Shown: positions 1 to 9,444 of the stretch, piece by piece
Position numbering within the stretch: the first letter of the stretch is position 1
How the letters are laid out: each line of letters opens with the position of its first letter
DNA from: Ureibacillus sinduriensis BLB-1 = JCM 15800
GTDB taxonomy: Bacteria > Bacillota > Bacilli > Bacillales_A > Planococcaceae
Direction: 5' to 3'
Assembly (NCBI RefSeq): GCF_000772955.1
Contig: NZ_JPVO01000044.1
Location: forward strand, 83,563-147,562
DNA length: 64,000 bases
Program-made: the position numbers and the translations under genes
The notes under the pieces: generated by a model
Database searches by the model: none
What the model was told of the DNA's origin: nothing
Seen by the model: only the letters and a program-made list of their open reading frames with translations

Positions 1-53
1 GATATTCCAAAGGTTGTTTTGTACTTTAGAAAAGATATTAAGGAGGAAAGTAG

Positions 54-1475
54 ATGGAATGGTTTGGTAGTCTGTTAGGAGAAGTTAATACATACTTGTA
101 CTCTTACATACTGATAATCTTGTTAGTAGGTGTAGGGCTATTTTTTACGTATAAAACGAAATTTATCCAATTTCGAATGATTCCTGAAATGTTCAAACTG
201 CTTGTCGAGAAAACGCCAACAGATAAATCAGGGAAGAAGGGAATCTCCTCTTTCCAAGCATTCACAATCTCTGCGGCCTCCCGAATTGGGACCGGAAATA
301 TTGCGGGTGTAGCTACAGCCATTGCCCTGGGTGGACCAGGTGCTGTTTTTTGGATGTGGATGATTGCGTTAATTGGGGGAGCCTCAGCATTAATTGAGAG
401 TACCCTTGCACAAGTGTACAAAGTTAAAGATTCACAAACGGGCATGTACCGTGGGGGCCCTGCCTATTACATGGAAAAAGGGCTAAACAAAAGATGGATG
501 GGAGTACTTTTTGCAGTTGTCATTACGTTAACGTATGGTTTCGTATTTAATGCCGTTCAGGCAAATACCATTACGATTGCATTTGAGGAAAGCTTTGGTA
601 CAAATCGTACTGTTGTGGGGATCATCATCTCCATTTTAACCGCGATTATTGTCTTTGGCGGATTAAAGCGCATTGTAAGCGTTACGCAAGTAATTGTACC
701 GGTTATGGCAATCGCATATATTTTAGTTGCCTTGCTGGTCGTGATACTGAATATCACTGAAATTCCTCATATGTTTGTTCTCATTTTCAAATCCGCGTTC
801 GGCTTGGAAGAAGCCTTTGCAGGGGTGATTGGGGCGGCCATTATGAATGGGATTAAACGTGGGCTCTTCTCAAATGAAGCAGGTATCGGTTCAGCACCGA
901 ATGCAGCGGCAACAGCCTCCGTTACCCACCCTGTAAAGCAGGGGCTGATCCAGACATTAGGTGTATTCATCGATACATTACTTGTTTGTACTTCAACTGC
1001 AGCAATCGTCTTACTAAGTGATGCGTACCGTCAATCAGATGCAGCTTCGATTAATTTAACACAAGCTTCACTGATTTCGAATTTGGGCGAGTGGGCCGGA
1101 ATTTTCTTGGCTATTGCCATTTTCCTTTTCGCCTATAGTACTGTAATCGGAAACTATTATTATGGCGAAACAAATATTGGTTTTATCAAAGAATCAAAAA
1201 CAGCACTACTCGTATTCCGTATCTTAGTTGTAGCTTTCGTTATGTTTGGCTCGGTTGCGAAAGTTCAAATTGTATGGGATTTAGCCGACCTTTTCATGGC
1301 CATTATGGCGGTCATCAACTTACTAGCCATCTTGATGCTATGGAAAGTGGCAAAACCAGTTATCCAGGACTATATTGCTCAACGTAAACAAGGAAAAGAC
1401 CCTGTCTTCTACAAGAAAAACGTTCCGAATATCGGAGAAGTTGAATGTTGGGAAGATGAAGAAGAGAAAAGATAA
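54..1475 (+). CDS. Alanine/glycine:cation symporter (AGCS family)
   Basis: 473-residue polytopic membrane protein that would import alanine or glycine with Na+ or H+. The family signature GTGNIAGVATAIALGG lies at about residues 79-95, after the first membrane segment, and a second conserved stretch (NGIKRGLFSNEAGIGSAPNA) lies near residue 270. Length is normal for AlsT-type carriers. An AAGGAGG ribosome site sits just before the ATG. A strong terminator follows directly, so the gene ends its transcript. Convergent to it lie an alanine-type aminotransferase and its Lrp regulator, which makes an alanine-related role attractive, but this is inference. Confidence 0.93.
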   Translation: MEWFGSLLGEVNTYLYSYILIILLVGVGLFFTYKTKFIQFRMIPEMFKLLVEKTPTDKSGKKGISSFQAFTISAASRIGTGNIAGVATAIALGGPGAVFWMWMIALIGGASALIESTLAQVYKVKDSQTGMYRGGPAYYMEKGLNKRWMGVLFAVVITLTYGFVFNAVQANTITIAFEESFGTNRTVVGIIISILTAIIVFGGLKRIVSVTQVIVPVMAIAYILVALLVVILNITEIPHMFVLIFKSAFGLEEAFAGVIGAAIMNGIKRGLFSNEAGIGSAPNAAATASVTHPVKQGLIQTLGVFIDTLLVCTSTAAIVLLSDAYRQSDAASINLTQASLISNLGEWAGIFLAIAIFLFAYSTVIGNYYYGETNIGFIKESKTALLVFRILVVAFVMFGSVAKVQIVWDLADLFMAIMAVINLLAILMLWKVAKPVIQDYIAQRKQGKDPVFYKKNVPNIGEVECWEDEEEKR

Positions 1476-1480
1476 CATAA

Positions 1481-1514
1481 AAAACGAATTCCTGAGTTTA
1501 GGAATTCGTTTTTT
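1481..1514 (+). terminator. Intrinsic terminator after AGCS symporter
   Basis: Perfect 13-bp stem (1481-1493 with 1500-1512), 6-nt loop, followed by a T run. It starts 5 nt after the symporter stop codon. Confidence 0.9.
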
Positions 1515-1598
1515 AAAATTAAATAAAAATGCAAAATGATGTGGAGATATTTTTAAAGCAACTGCATGTTACTTACCATTTGGTTTTCTTTTTGTTCA

Positions 1599-2768
1599 CT
1601 ACAAGGAATCAATAAATCGTTTGATGCGTTTTATTGCTTCTTGTAATTGTTCCAGTGAGGATGCGTAAGAACAACGGATATGACCTTCGCCGCTTTCTCC
1701 AAACACATCACCCGGAACCACGGCTACACCTTCTTGCAGTAATAGCTTTTCGGCAAACTCTTGTGAGGTTAAACCTGTTGACTGAATGGAAGGAAAGGCA
1801 TAGAATGCTCCTCCTGGTTCATGACATTCTAATCCTATCTCATTAAAGGACTGCACGATATAATTTCTGCGTCGTCGATAGCTTTTGACCATTTCCTCTA
1901 CATCAAAACGCCCATTTTTGAGTGCCTCTATAGCAGCGTACTGACTCATTGTGGAGGCACACATCAATCCGTATTGATGAACTTTTAACATCGCACTTGA
2001 AATTTCAACAGGCGCACAAACAAACCCTAGACGCCAGCCCGTCATGGCAAACCCTTTGGAGAATCCGGAAACTAAAATCGTTCTCTCAAGCATCCCGCCA
2101 ATAGCCGCCATACTAGTATACTCCTCATCATAAGCAAGCTCGGCATAGATTTCATCGGCAATTACCAATAAATCATACTTACTAGCCAAGTCAGCCAGCC
2201 CTTGTAATTCCTTTTTATTCAACATCGTGCCTGTAGGATTATTGGGAGAACAGATCATGATGGCTTTTGTTTTTTCGGTTATAACAGCTTCTATTTGATC
2301 TGGCAATATTTTAAAATCATTTTCTTTTAATGCTTGAACTTGAACAGCCACGCCACCTGCTAATTCAACCATCGGTACATAAGAAACGAAGCACGGTTCC
2401 ACAATGATGACTTCATCACCAGGATCCAATATTGTTCTTAATGCAATGTCAATGGCTGAACTTGCTCCGACAGTAACAATGATTTCCTCCGATGGGGAAT
2501 AAGTTACATCAAATTGGGTTTTCATGTAATAGGCAATTTCTTCACGCAACCCCAATAATCCCGCATTTGGCGTGTAAGATGTATAGCCTTGCTCAAGGGA
2601 AGAAATTGCAGCTTCTCTGATATGCCAAGGCGTTACAAAATCAGGCTCTCCAACCCCCAAGGAGATTACACCTTCCATTCCTGCTGCCAAATCGAAAAAG
2701 CGCCGAATTCCCGAAGGTTTTAAATCATGCACCAATTTCGATACATACGTGCGTTTTGTTGATTCCAT
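1599..2768 (-). CDS. alaT: PLP-dependent aminotransferase, class I/II (AlaT/PatA-like)
   Basis: 389 residues, fold-type I aminotransferase that would move an amino group between alanine or aspartate and a 2-oxo acid. Visible signatures are SPNNPTG (residues 174-180), the PLP-holding Asp205 in IADEIY, the Schiff-base Lys238 in SGFSKGFAMTGWR, and the carboxylate-binding Arg in HIRCSYA near the C-terminus. It is the second gene of a two-gene operon and shares one base with the upstream Lrp-type regulator (TAATG). This pairing matches B. subtilis yugG-yugH (alaR-alaT). The exact substrate cannot be read from sequence, so the symbol is by family and context only. Confidence 0.85.
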   Translation of the reverse strand: MESTKRTYVSKLVHDLKPSGIRRFFDLAAGMEGVISLGVGEPDFVTPWHIREAAISSLEQGYTSYTPNAGLLGLREEIAYYMKTQFDVTYSPSEEIIVTVGASSAIDIALRTILDPGDEVIIVEPCFVSYVPMVELAGGVAVQVQALKENDFKILPDQIEAVITEKTKAIMICSPNNPTGTMLNKKELQGLADLASKYDLLVIADEIYAELAYDEEYTSMAAIGGMLERTILVSGFSKGFAMTGWRLGFVCAPVEISSAMLKVHQYGLMCASTMSQYAAIEALKNGRFDVEEMVKSYRRRRNYIVQSFNEIGLECHEPGGAFYAFPSIQSTGLTSQEFAEKLLLQEGVAVVPGDVFGESGEGHIRCSYASSLEQLQEAIKRIKRFIDSL

Positions 2769-3268
2769 TAAGGTGACACCACAATTCTTTTATCTTTGTT
2801 TTCTGGTTCAAAAATGATCCCGTCATGCTTATATTTTTTTAATATAAAGTGTGTAGTTGTAGAAATGACAGAGTCAAGAGTAGAAAGCTTCTGAGAGACA
2901 AAATTCGCCACTTCATTCATCGATTTTCCTTCGACAATAATCGATAGATCATACGTACCGGACATTAAGTAAACCGAGTTTACCTCATCGAAACGATAGA
3001 TTCTTTCTGCGATTTCATCAAAGCCAACCCCGCGTTTTGGTGTTACTTTTACATCAATCATTGCCCGCACTCCTGAATGTTCTTCAACTTTTGTCCAATC
3101 GACAATGGAGATATATCTGACAATTACCTTATGTTCCTCGAGTTTTTTTATGGATTGCTCGGTTTCTTCAACGCTCAGGCCAATCATCTTGGCAATATCT
3201 CCGCTTGCGGTACGAGCATCTTTTTCCAGAATTTCAACTATTTCCAGTTCTTTTTCATTTAGTCTCAT
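2768..3268 (-). CDS. alaR: Lrp/AsnC-family transcriptional regulator
   Basis: 166 residues. An N-terminal winged helix-turn-helix (about residues 1-55, with DARTASGDIAKMIGLSVEETEQSIKKLEE split over the HTH) precedes a RAM/AsnC ligand-binding domain (about 70-145, with YLMSGTYDLSIIVEG). It is the first gene of the operon with the aminotransferase, with a GGAGG site before its ATG. By family it would sense an amino acid and control its own operon. The arrangement is the same as B. subtilis alaR-alaT. It should be cytoplasmic and multimeric. Confidence 0.88.
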   Translation of the reverse strand: MRLNEKELEIVEILEKDARTASGDIAKMIGLSVEETEQSIKKLEEHKVIVRYISIVDWTKVEEHSGVRAMIDVKVTPKRGVGFDEIAERIYRFDEVNSVYLMSGTYDLSIIVEGKSMNEVANFVSQKLSTLDSVISTTTHFILKKYKHDGIIFEPENKDKRIVVSP

Positions 3269-3516
3269 AAAAGACCTCCATATGTTATGAAATATTTTTT
3301 ATTATAGCAAAATTCCGAAGGTAGTATAGTGGGAAAGTTGATTTTGATATACTTTCCTAAAATGTTAATGATAGCGAGAACATTTGAGGAGAAAAAGCGG
3401 ATTCGTGCACGTGATATAAGATGTGTTCTATAATGGTGTATGATAGATGGAAAGTGACTTATGTGATAAATTAAGGAATAACGAATTTTCAACTGGTAAG
3501 TAAAAGGAGAAGCAAC

Positions 3517-4041
3517 ATGACAAATAATGATTTACTAATTCGATTACGATATGCACTCGATATTAAGAATACGGATATGGTCGAGATCTTTAAATTGGGC
3601 GGTATGGAGCTATCAAAAGCAGAGGTGCTGAAAATCTTGTCGAAACCGAAATTCGACGAAGATGGTGAAATAGATTTAAATAATCCGGATTTTGAACTTT
3701 GTGATTATGAAACATTGGAATTCTTTTTAAATGGTTTTGTCACGTTTAAGCGCGGGAAGCAAGAACAGAAGGCGAATCAAACAAAAAAAACTCCTGAGCC
3801 AACAGGGAAAAGAGATACTGCAAATAACCTATTCATTAAGAGGGTCAAAGTTGCTCTAAGTTTAACGACCGAAGATATGATTGATATTTTTTATGATGCA
3901 GGACTTAATGTGTCAAAAGGTGAAATTGGTGCAATTTTGCGTAAGGCAGATCACCGCAATTATAAAGAGTGTGGTGATAATTTTACTCGCAACTTTATAA
4001 AGGGACTAACAATGCGATACCGCGAACCACTACAACAGTAA
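3517..4041 (+). CDS. DUF1456 protein (YehS-like), two repeats
   Basis: 174 residues built from two copies of the DUF1456 module: RLRYALDIKNTDMVEIFKLGG near residue 9 and RVKVALSLTTEDMIDIFYDAG near residue 108. A charged, Lys/Gln-rich linker at about residues 82-100 separates them. Each copy has the typical pattern of a short N-terminal helix followed by LS+xE(V/I). The protein should be soluble. The family is widespread in Gram-negative bacteria and some Bacilli, and its biochemical role is not established. An AAAGGAG site precedes the ATG. It is monocistronic, with a shared terminator downstream. Confidence 0.85.
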   Translation: MTNNDLLIRLRYALDIKNTDMVEIFKLGGMELSKAEVLKILSKPKFDEDGEIDLNNPDFELCDYETLEFFLNGFVTFKRGKQEQKANQTKKTPEPTGKRDTANNLFIKRVKVALSLTTEDMIDIFYDAGLNVSKGEIGAILRKADHRNYKECGDNFTRNFIKGLTMRYREPLQQ

Positions 4042-4085
4042 AAAAGGAGCTGCTTCACGTAAGGTGAAACGGCTCCTTTTCTTTT
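4041..4085. terminator. Bidirectional terminator between DUF1456 gene and sstT
   Basis: Stem AAAAGGAGC (4042-4050) with GCTCCTTTT (4072-4080) and an inner TTCAC/GTGAA helix. There are A and T tracts on both sides, so it can serve both convergent genes. Confidence 0.85.
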
Positions 4086-4091
4086 TGACGA

Positions 4092-5303
4092 TTAACCTTG
4101 TGAACGTTTATTGGCTATATCGGCAGTTGCTGTAAACAATACATCCGAAGACGAGTTGAGGGCAGTTTCACAAGAATCTTGCAAAACACCGATGATGAAG
4201 CCAACGCCTACAACTTGCATCGCGATATCATTTGAAATACCGAACAAGCTACAAGCCAGAGGGATAAGCAATAACGATCCACCTGGAACTCCAGACGCCC
4301 CTGCTGCTGAAACAGCGGATAAAACAACTAAAATAATAGCGGTCCATATATCGACATCTGTACCTATTGTATGTGCAGTTGCCAGTGTTAAAACCGAGAT
4401 TGTTACGGCTGCACCTGCCATATTAATTGTTGCCCCAAGAGGAATGGAAACCGAATAGGTATCTTTATCCAGACCCAGTTTTTCGCATAACGCCATATTC
4501 ACAGGGATGTTCGCCGCCGAACTGCGTGTGAAGAAGGCTGTTAATGCACTTTCTCTTAGCGTTCTAAGCACCAAGGGGTAAGGATTTTGACGAGTATAAA
4601 TAAATGTAATTAAAGGGTTAATAACTAATGCGACAAAGAACATACAGCTTAGAAGTAAAACTAAGAGCTGTCCATATTCCACTAATGTTTCTAGACCATT
4701 TGTATATATCGCATCGAATACTAGACCTAAAATACCAAATGGTGCTAATTCGATCACCCATTTTACGATGTTGGTAGTAGCATCAGAAAAATTAGCAATC
4801 ATTGTTTTTGTACTATCTGCGGACTTTTTCAGTGCAAACCCAAGTAAAATTGCCCAAGCCAGGATACCTAAATAATTCGCATTAATAATAGCACTTACTG
4901 GGTTGGCAACAATGTTATTAAGTAAAGTTTGAATTACTTCTAAAATGCCTTCAGGAGGAGCTACTCCTTCTGCACTAGGTTTAAGGGTTATCGATACTGG
5001 GAACAAGAAGCTTGCAACAACCCCCACAACCCCAGCCAAAACAGTTCCGATTACATAGAGACCAATAATCGTTTTCATATTCGTCTTTTTACCAGCTTTG
5101 TGACCCGAAATGGCATTCATAACGAGGAATAAAACCAAGATTGGCGCCACTGCTTTTAAGGCCCCTACAAATAAAGAACCCAAAATGGAAACCCAGCTTG
5201 TAGCTTCAGGTATTGTTAGAGCCAATAATATACCCACGATAATTCCTATTAAAATTCTTTTAACTAAACTGATTTGACTCCACTTATGTACGATGTTTTT
5301 CAT
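4092..5303 (-). CDS. sstT: Serine/threonine:Na+ symporter SstT
   Basis: 403 residues, DAACS (glutamate transporter-fold) family. The SstT-type serine-rich loop [10 protein letters not shown] and the [10 protein letters not shown] motif (TM7 region) are both present, followed by the GASGVPGG hairpin. These positions bind Na+ and substrate in the fold. It should import serine and threonine with sodium across the cytoplasmic membrane. The GGAGGGACGTC leader before the ATG is a good ribosome site. It is monocistronic, with a long leader upstream. Confidence 0.9.
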   Translation of the reverse strand: MKNIVHKWSQISLVKRILIGIIVGILLALTIPEATSWVSILGSLFVGALKAVAPILVLFLVMNAISGHKAGKKTNMKTIIGLYVIGTVLAGVVGVVASFLFPVSITLKPSAEGVAPPEGILEVIQTLLNNIVANPVSAIINANYLGILAWAILLGFALKKSADSTKTMIANFSDATTNIVKWVIELAPFGILGLVFDAIYTNGLETLVEYGQLLVLLLSCMFFVALVINPLITFIYTRQNPYPLVLRTLRESALTAFFTRSSAANIPVNMALCEKLGLDKDTYSVSIPLGATINMAGAAVTISVLTLATAHTIGTDVDIWTAIILVVLSAVSAAGASGVPGGSLLLIPLACSLFGISNDIAMQVVGVGFIIGVLQDSCETALNSSSDVLFTATADIANKRSQG

Positions 5304-5710
5304 GACGTCCCTCCGAGTGTAATAGATACTATGTTAGTAGAGCGTACAACTGTATTGTCCAAGAGGACAAGTTAGAACAAAGTGTATCATATTTATTTGA
5401 AATAGGAAACATGAAATTATTGCATAATGGAATACTTACGAATGAGAAGAGTTAAATCTATCATTATTATATGAAGTATGAATTAAAAACCGAACTTTAC
5501 AATTAAATATTTATATAACGTTCGCCATCGTTACCTCCGCTCATAATTTATGTTGATATTTGGATTCTAGCTATTCAAACCTAAATAGAAGCTTAAAACA
5601 TTTGTAGACATGTAGGAGTTATAGTAGAAACATATACATCATTCAAAAATCGCAAGAAAAAACATTTCTCGGGAAATAAAGCGACAATTCTCTACAATTT
5701 TTTGTCAATA
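5304..5710. other. AT-rich intergenic stretch between sstT and the aminopeptidase gene
   Basis: About 400 bases with no convincing gene. It must hold the sstT promoter on the minus strand. A GGAGGT-like site around 5530 (minus strand) precedes only a 5-codon frame. No riboswitch fold was recognised. Confidence 0.5.
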
Positions 5711-5759
5711 AATAAAAGCGCAGAATGGAAGCAAGACAAGAACATTCTACGCTTTTATT
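5711..5759 (-). terminator. Terminator of the M29 aminopeptidase gene
   Basis: Long stem with AATAAAAGCG-AGAATG at 5711-5727 pairing with CATTCT-CGCTTTTATT at 5743-5759. It lies 12 nt beyond the stop codon of the minus-strand gene. Confidence 0.85.
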
Positions 5760-5771
5760 TTGTTATTTATA

Positions 5772-7013
5772 TTAGAAAGCCCAGTCTCCATTACGGAAGA
5801 TTGGAACAATGGTGCCATCTTGTTTGATGCCGTCGATATTCATATTTGGTGAACCAATCATAAAGTCCACGTGCACTGTAGATGTATTCATGCCGTTTGC
5901 ACGCAATTCCTCAGGACTCATCGTTGTACCACCTTGGATGGTAGTTGGATATGCCGAACCGATAGCTAAGTGATTTGAGGCATTTTCATCATATAAAGTA
6001 TTAAAGAATATGATGCCTGATTGTGAAATAGGTGATGGATCTGGGACAAGCGCGATTTCACCTAGGCCAGTTCCTCCTTCGTTATCAAAGACTAGTTTTT
6101 TGATTGCTTCATCACCGGTTTCAGCTGAGATATCCACAATCTTGCCTTCTTTGAAATGAACCTCGATTCCTTGAATCAATGTACCTGCATAGCTAAGTGG
6201 TTTTGTACTGCGAACAACGCCATCCATGCGACGAGTATCTGGTGCAGTAAATATTTCCTCGGTAGGCATGTTGGCAATGAATTCTTCGCCCTTTGGACTA
6301 TAACTTTCCGCACAAGCCCAAATATGATTTTTAGGTAAACCAAGTGTTAAATCAGTGCCGGGAGCTGTATAGTGAACTGCGTCAAATTGAATTCCATTCA
6401 ACTTTGCAGCTTTTTCATTTAGTAGCTTTTTATGCTCATCCCATGCAGCAATTGGATCATCTTCATAAACGCGGCATGTTTTGAATATTTGATCCCATAA
6501 GGCATCGACCTGTTCTTCCTCTGTGCCAAGATGAGGGAATACTTTCGCTGCCCAACCAGCACCTGAAGCTGCTGCCACAGTCCACTTCAAATCATCATTT
6601 TGAGTTGCTTTTCGTTGTACATGAAATACTTTCCCAAAAACGCTTTGGTATGCTGCTACTTTAGCTGGGTCAGCTTCATTTAATAATCCCGGATCACTGG
6701 ACAAGATTGATAGTCTGCTCACACGATGATTTAATACATGATCTTCCGATTCATCAATTTCATATTGAGGAATGTCTGTCAATACTTCTACTGGTTGGTG
6801 GAGGTAGTGAAGCTTCGTGATTTCATCGTCCGACCATTTGATAATGACTTTTTCTGCACCAAGAGCATATGCTTCTTTTGTTACGAGGCGGGCAAGAGGT
6901 GCTTGATCAACGGTAATGGTCATCTTTACCCAATCACCCGGTTGTACATTGATTCCTTTTGCAACTAAAATTTTTGCATACTTTTGTAAGTTTTCTTCAA
7001 AGTTGGCTAACAT
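5772..7013 (-). CDS. Aminopeptidase, peptidase family M29 (AmpS/AmpT-like)
   Basis: 413 residues from the ATG at 7013. A longer frame from a TTG at 7028 would overlap the GGGGGAA ribosome site, so the ATG is preferred. M29 enzymes are two-metal exo-aminopeptidases. The expected ligand motifs are all visible: NMPTEEIFTAPD (Glu), GLGEIALVP (Glu), NASNHLAIGSAY (His and Tyr) and STVHVDFMIG (His and Asp). It should be cytosolic, with a broad role in peptide turnover. A paralogue sharing all these motifs lies at 50339-51568. Monocistronic with its own terminator. Confidence 0.92.
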   Translation of the reverse strand: MLANFEENLQKYAKILVAKGINVQPGDWVKMTITVDQAPLARLVTKEAYALGAEKVIIKWSDDEITKLHYLHQPVEVLTDIPQYEIDESEDHVLNHRVSRLSILSSDPGLLNEADPAKVAAYQSVFGKVFHVQRKATQNDDLKWTVAAASGAGWAAKVFPHLGTEEEQVDALWDQIFKTCRVYEDDPIAAWDEHKKLLNEKAAKLNGIQFDAVHYTAPGTDLTLGLPKNHIWACAESYSPKGEEFIANMPTEEIFTAPDTRRMDGVVRSTKPLSYAGTLIQGIEVHFKEGKIVDISAETGDEAIKKLVFDNEGGTGLGEIALVPDPSPISQSGIIFFNTLYDENASNHLAIGSAYPTTIQGGTTMSPEELRANGMNTSTVHVDFMIGSPNMNIDGIKQDGTIVPIFRNGDWAF

Positions 7014-7144
7014 ATTAAATTCCCCCAATATTATTCTTTCATATTCAATATTATCACAATAGAATGAAAACTATTTATTATTGGATTCATTTTTGTAAAA
7101 AATGAAGGATTTCTACAAGTTGGATGAGTCCTATTGAACTTCTG

Positions 7145-7681
7145 CTATTTTGTGAAACGATTTGCATAGCTGCTCGCAACAAATGAGTGAGGTTTAATTT
7201 TCGCTTTCACCCCAAGAGTATTCATTCGGGAAATCATTTCTTTCACAAATATGCTCGTTTTATTTCTTTTTCCCGCACCAATATCAATATGCCCTTCGAC
7301 TGTAAAGCTTGCGCCTCTATAAACATTAGGCAATACAATGTCGATCAAAATGTCTTTTTTCTCATTGGAAAAGAGGGATACGACTTCTTCCGTTAAGGTT
7401 GTTTCATAGGAGATGCGTTCATAGAGGTTGGTCATTTTCCTTGGAATTATGACCTTTCTGAAGCAAGCCCAAACGCCTTTTCTTTCTTGCTGAATTACAA
7501 TCCCGGTTATGAATCTTGTTTCTCGACTAAATACTTGTGAATCGGTCCCAAACATTAATTTAAAGTTGCCGGTGGGGTCTTTTTCCATAAATTGTTCAAT
7601 ATTACGAAAAACCCTCTCAAATGACATGTCCTTGTTACTTAAATTTTGAAAGGTAATATTACTTGCGTAATCTTTTGCCAT
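7145..7681 (-). CDS. YkuK-like RNase H-fold protein (DUF458)
   Basis: 178 residues, similar in layout to B. subtilis YkuK. The FGTDSQVF stretch near residue 45 is the family hallmark and is thought to be the first acidic strand of a ribonuclease H-like fold. The C-terminus (KIKPHSFVASSYANRFTK) is also typical. No membrane segment or signal peptide. Function is not established; in Firmicutes it occurs as a single gene, as here. The start is the ATG at 7681, before AAGGGTAGGAAG on the minus strand. Confidence 0.82.
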   Translation of the reverse strand: MAKDYASNITFQNLSNKDMSFERVFRNIEQFMEKDPTGNFKLMFGTDSQVFSRETRFITGIVIQQERKGVWACFRKVIIPRKMTNLYERISYETTLTEEVVSLFSNEKKDILIDIVLPNVYRGASFTVEGHIDIGAGKRNKTSIFVKEMISRMNTLGVKAKIKPHSFVASSYANRFTK

Positions 7682-7920
7682 TCTTCCTACCCTTCTCTTG
7701 TTAGTCGATTAATACAGCTTATTCTTCAAAATGAAAAAATAAGATAAATTTTGAATAACCTAAATCAAAATTCATCAAACTTGGAAACGACCTGCCAATG
7801 GATAAATCATTATAAGTATAAAAAGTTGCGATTTGGCTAATAAAAGAGAGGTATTAGGAGCTTTAATCAAGAATAGTTCATTATAATTCTTGCAAAAAAT
7901 GAACCTTGGAGGGATCAATA

Positions 7921-8316
7921 ATGGGAAAAGTAATTCATTTTGAAATTCATGTAGATGATATGGAGAGGGCCAAGAACTTTTATGGAGAAGTTTTCGATTG
8001 GACATTTGAAGATTGGACTGATTATGCCGGAATGCCTTACTTTGGTGCGGTTACCGGGGATGATGGAAAACTTGGAATCAATGGAGCGCTAATAAAACGT
8101 CAAGGTGCTTCGCCGGAACCGAACCAAAGTGTAAATAGTTTCGTTTGTACATTGGGTGTCGATGATTACGATGCAACAGAAAAGAAAATTTTGGAGAATG
8201 GCGGGAAAGTTGCCCTACCGAAATATGCATTGCCGCAGATGGCGTGGCAGGGATATTATATTGATACAGAAGGAAATATTTTCGGAATTCATCAAGCAGA
8301 TGAAAATGCCAAGTAG
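7921..8316 (+). CDS. VOC/glyoxalase-fold protein
   Basis: 131 residues from the ATG at 7921, preceded by TTGGAGGGATCAATA. A TTG frame at 7906 would absorb this ribosome site. The sequence is a vicinal-oxygen-chelate fold: FEIHVDDMERAKNFYGEVFDW at the start (His and paired half-motif) and GYYIDTEGNIFGIHQ at the end. It most resembles small VOC proteins annotated as glyoxalase/bleomycin-resistance-like. Substrate unknown. Monocistronic. Confidence 0.85.
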   Translation: MGKVIHFEIHVDDMERAKNFYGEVFDWTFEDWTDYAGMPYFGAVTGDDGKLGINGALIKRQGASPEPNQSVNSFVCTLGVDDYDATEKKILENGGKVALPKYALPQMAWQGYYIDTEGNIFGIHQADENAK

Positions 8317-8424
8317 ATAATAAGTTGTTATAAAGATGAATCAGTTTTGAGAATTTTCAACCCTTAGGCTTTTTTTTATCCCAAAATATAGCACAACAGT
8401 CATAAAACAAATAGTGATTTAATT

Positions 8425-8604
8425 ATGGCCTATGAATGTAATTTAGAAATCATTAAACGTGATTTTGTGCTCATGCAGTATTGCGAATACAACAACAAAG
8501 AGCGTGAATTGAGTTCGCGCATGATAATACATTTTAATAAAGATGATAATTTACCGCCTGAAGAAGTTCATAAATATGGAGTTAATTTGCGGAAAATTAT
8601 TTAA
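8425..8604 (+). CDS. Small hypothetical protein upstream of the caspase-like gene
   Basis: 59 residues beginning MAYECNLEIIKRDFVLMQYC and ending GVNLRKII. It is charged, has no membrane segment and I do not recognise it. No clear ribosome site precedes the ATG at 8425 and the frame is open back to 8392, so it may be the 3' remainder of a longer gene. It ends 27 nt before the caspase-like gene on the same strand. Both look richer in A+T than their neighbours, which suggests that they arrived together. Confidence 0.4.
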   Translation: MAYECNLEIIKRDFVLMQYCEYNNKERELSSRMIIHFNKDDNLPPEEVHKYGVNLRKII

Positions 8605-8631
8605 GTTTAATTAACTTAGGAGTAATGTAAG

Positions 8632-9189
8632 TTGAGTAGACCTGAGATGTATGTAAGTTTAGTCGTTGGACCGAATTGTGATATGGAATCGTATGCTATA
8701 AGATCAGCACTGGAGTATTTTGGCGCAAGGGTTAATATACATTGGATAGGTAGACCCAATGATTTACTTGATGTTCTATCTGGTAAAGAACTTAATCATA
8801 AAGTGGACTATTTAATTTTAAATTTCCATGGAGATGAAGGTAGATTTTGTATGCCTGAACTTGGTGAGGATGTTTATGAGTGTAATGAACCAAGAGGGGA
8901 ATTTTTTGGGGATCAAGAGGTTAAACAATATACGAATTTAAAAGATATAAAAGTTATTGCATCTGGTTGTACATTAGGTATGAAACAATTAGCGAACGCT
9001 TTTCTTGAATGTGGTTGTCAATCTTATATAGGTCCGGATGATTACATAGATGGTAATGCTAATTTGATGTTCGTTATAACGTTTATGTATGAAATTATAA
9101 ATAATCATAGAAGCCAAGAGGAAGCTTTTGAAATTGCTAGGTCAATTGACAAAGAAACAGCAATGTACAAATTGTATAAGTTAATGTGA
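8632..9189 (+). CDS. Stand-alone caspase-like (clan CD) protein
   Basis: 185 residues from a TTG with AGGAG 9 nt upstream. A hydrophobic strand followed by His66-Gly (YLILNFHGDEG) and a second strand ending in Ser-Gly-Cys113 (IKVIASGCTLG) give the His/Cys dyad layout of caspase-fold peptidases (metacaspase, CHAT, gingipain). The C-terminal stretch (SYIGPDDYIDGNANLMFVI, then YEIINNHRSQEEAFEIAR) resembles the final helices of CHAT domains. There is no fused effector or repeat domain, which is unusual. The assignment rests on pattern only, and substrate and partner are unknown. The 59-residue frame upstream could be a partner. Confidence 0.5.
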   Translation: MSRPEMYVSLVVGPNCDMESYAIRSALEYFGARVNIHWIGRPNDLLDVLSGKELNHKVDYLILNFHGDEGRFCMPELGEDVYECNEPRGEFFGDQEVKQYTNLKDIKVIASGCTLGMKQLANAFLECGCQSYIGPDDYIDGNANLMFVITFMYEIINNHRSQEEAFEIARSIDKETAMYKLYKLM

Positions 9190-9348
9190 AGGAAAAAGTA
9201 AGAGGATCATTCGCAACAAAGTAATCTCATTAGGTCTTTAGAATAAACGAAATTTTACTACTATAGTTAAAAACAGAAATTTAATCTTGCAATGGACTTA
9301 GTGTTTTAAACTGCTATTTCCTGACAGTAACCTTATTCAAATAGAAAA
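9190..9348. other. Non-coding AT-rich spacer
   Basis: Sequence after the caspase-like gene. I see no gene, no clear hairpin with T run and no recognisable promoter. Confidence 0.4.
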
Positions 9349-9376
9349 GGACTGGATGGCAGAAGTCATCCAGCCC
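9349..9376 (-). terminator. Probable terminator (minus strand), distal to the dispersed element
   Basis: Stem CTGGATG/CATCCAG, followed on the minus strand by a T-rich stretch. It would end transcripts of the small gene at 9619-9777 after they pass through the dispersed element. Confidence 0.55.
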
Positions 9377-9444
9377 AAAAATAATCCCTTATTAAGTAAC
9401 CTTGTTCTTTAAGGAAAAGGACACAGTTTCTTATTGAAGGATTA

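Noticed and set aside
3265..3492. 75-codon minus-strand frame upstream of the Lrp gene
   Set aside because: It is promoter and leader sequence; composition is not protein-like and it runs into the Lrp ribosome site.
5516..5560. Good GGAGGT site on the minus strand near 5530
   Set aside because: It is followed by only five codons (or thirteen in the frame spanning it); no protein can be supported.
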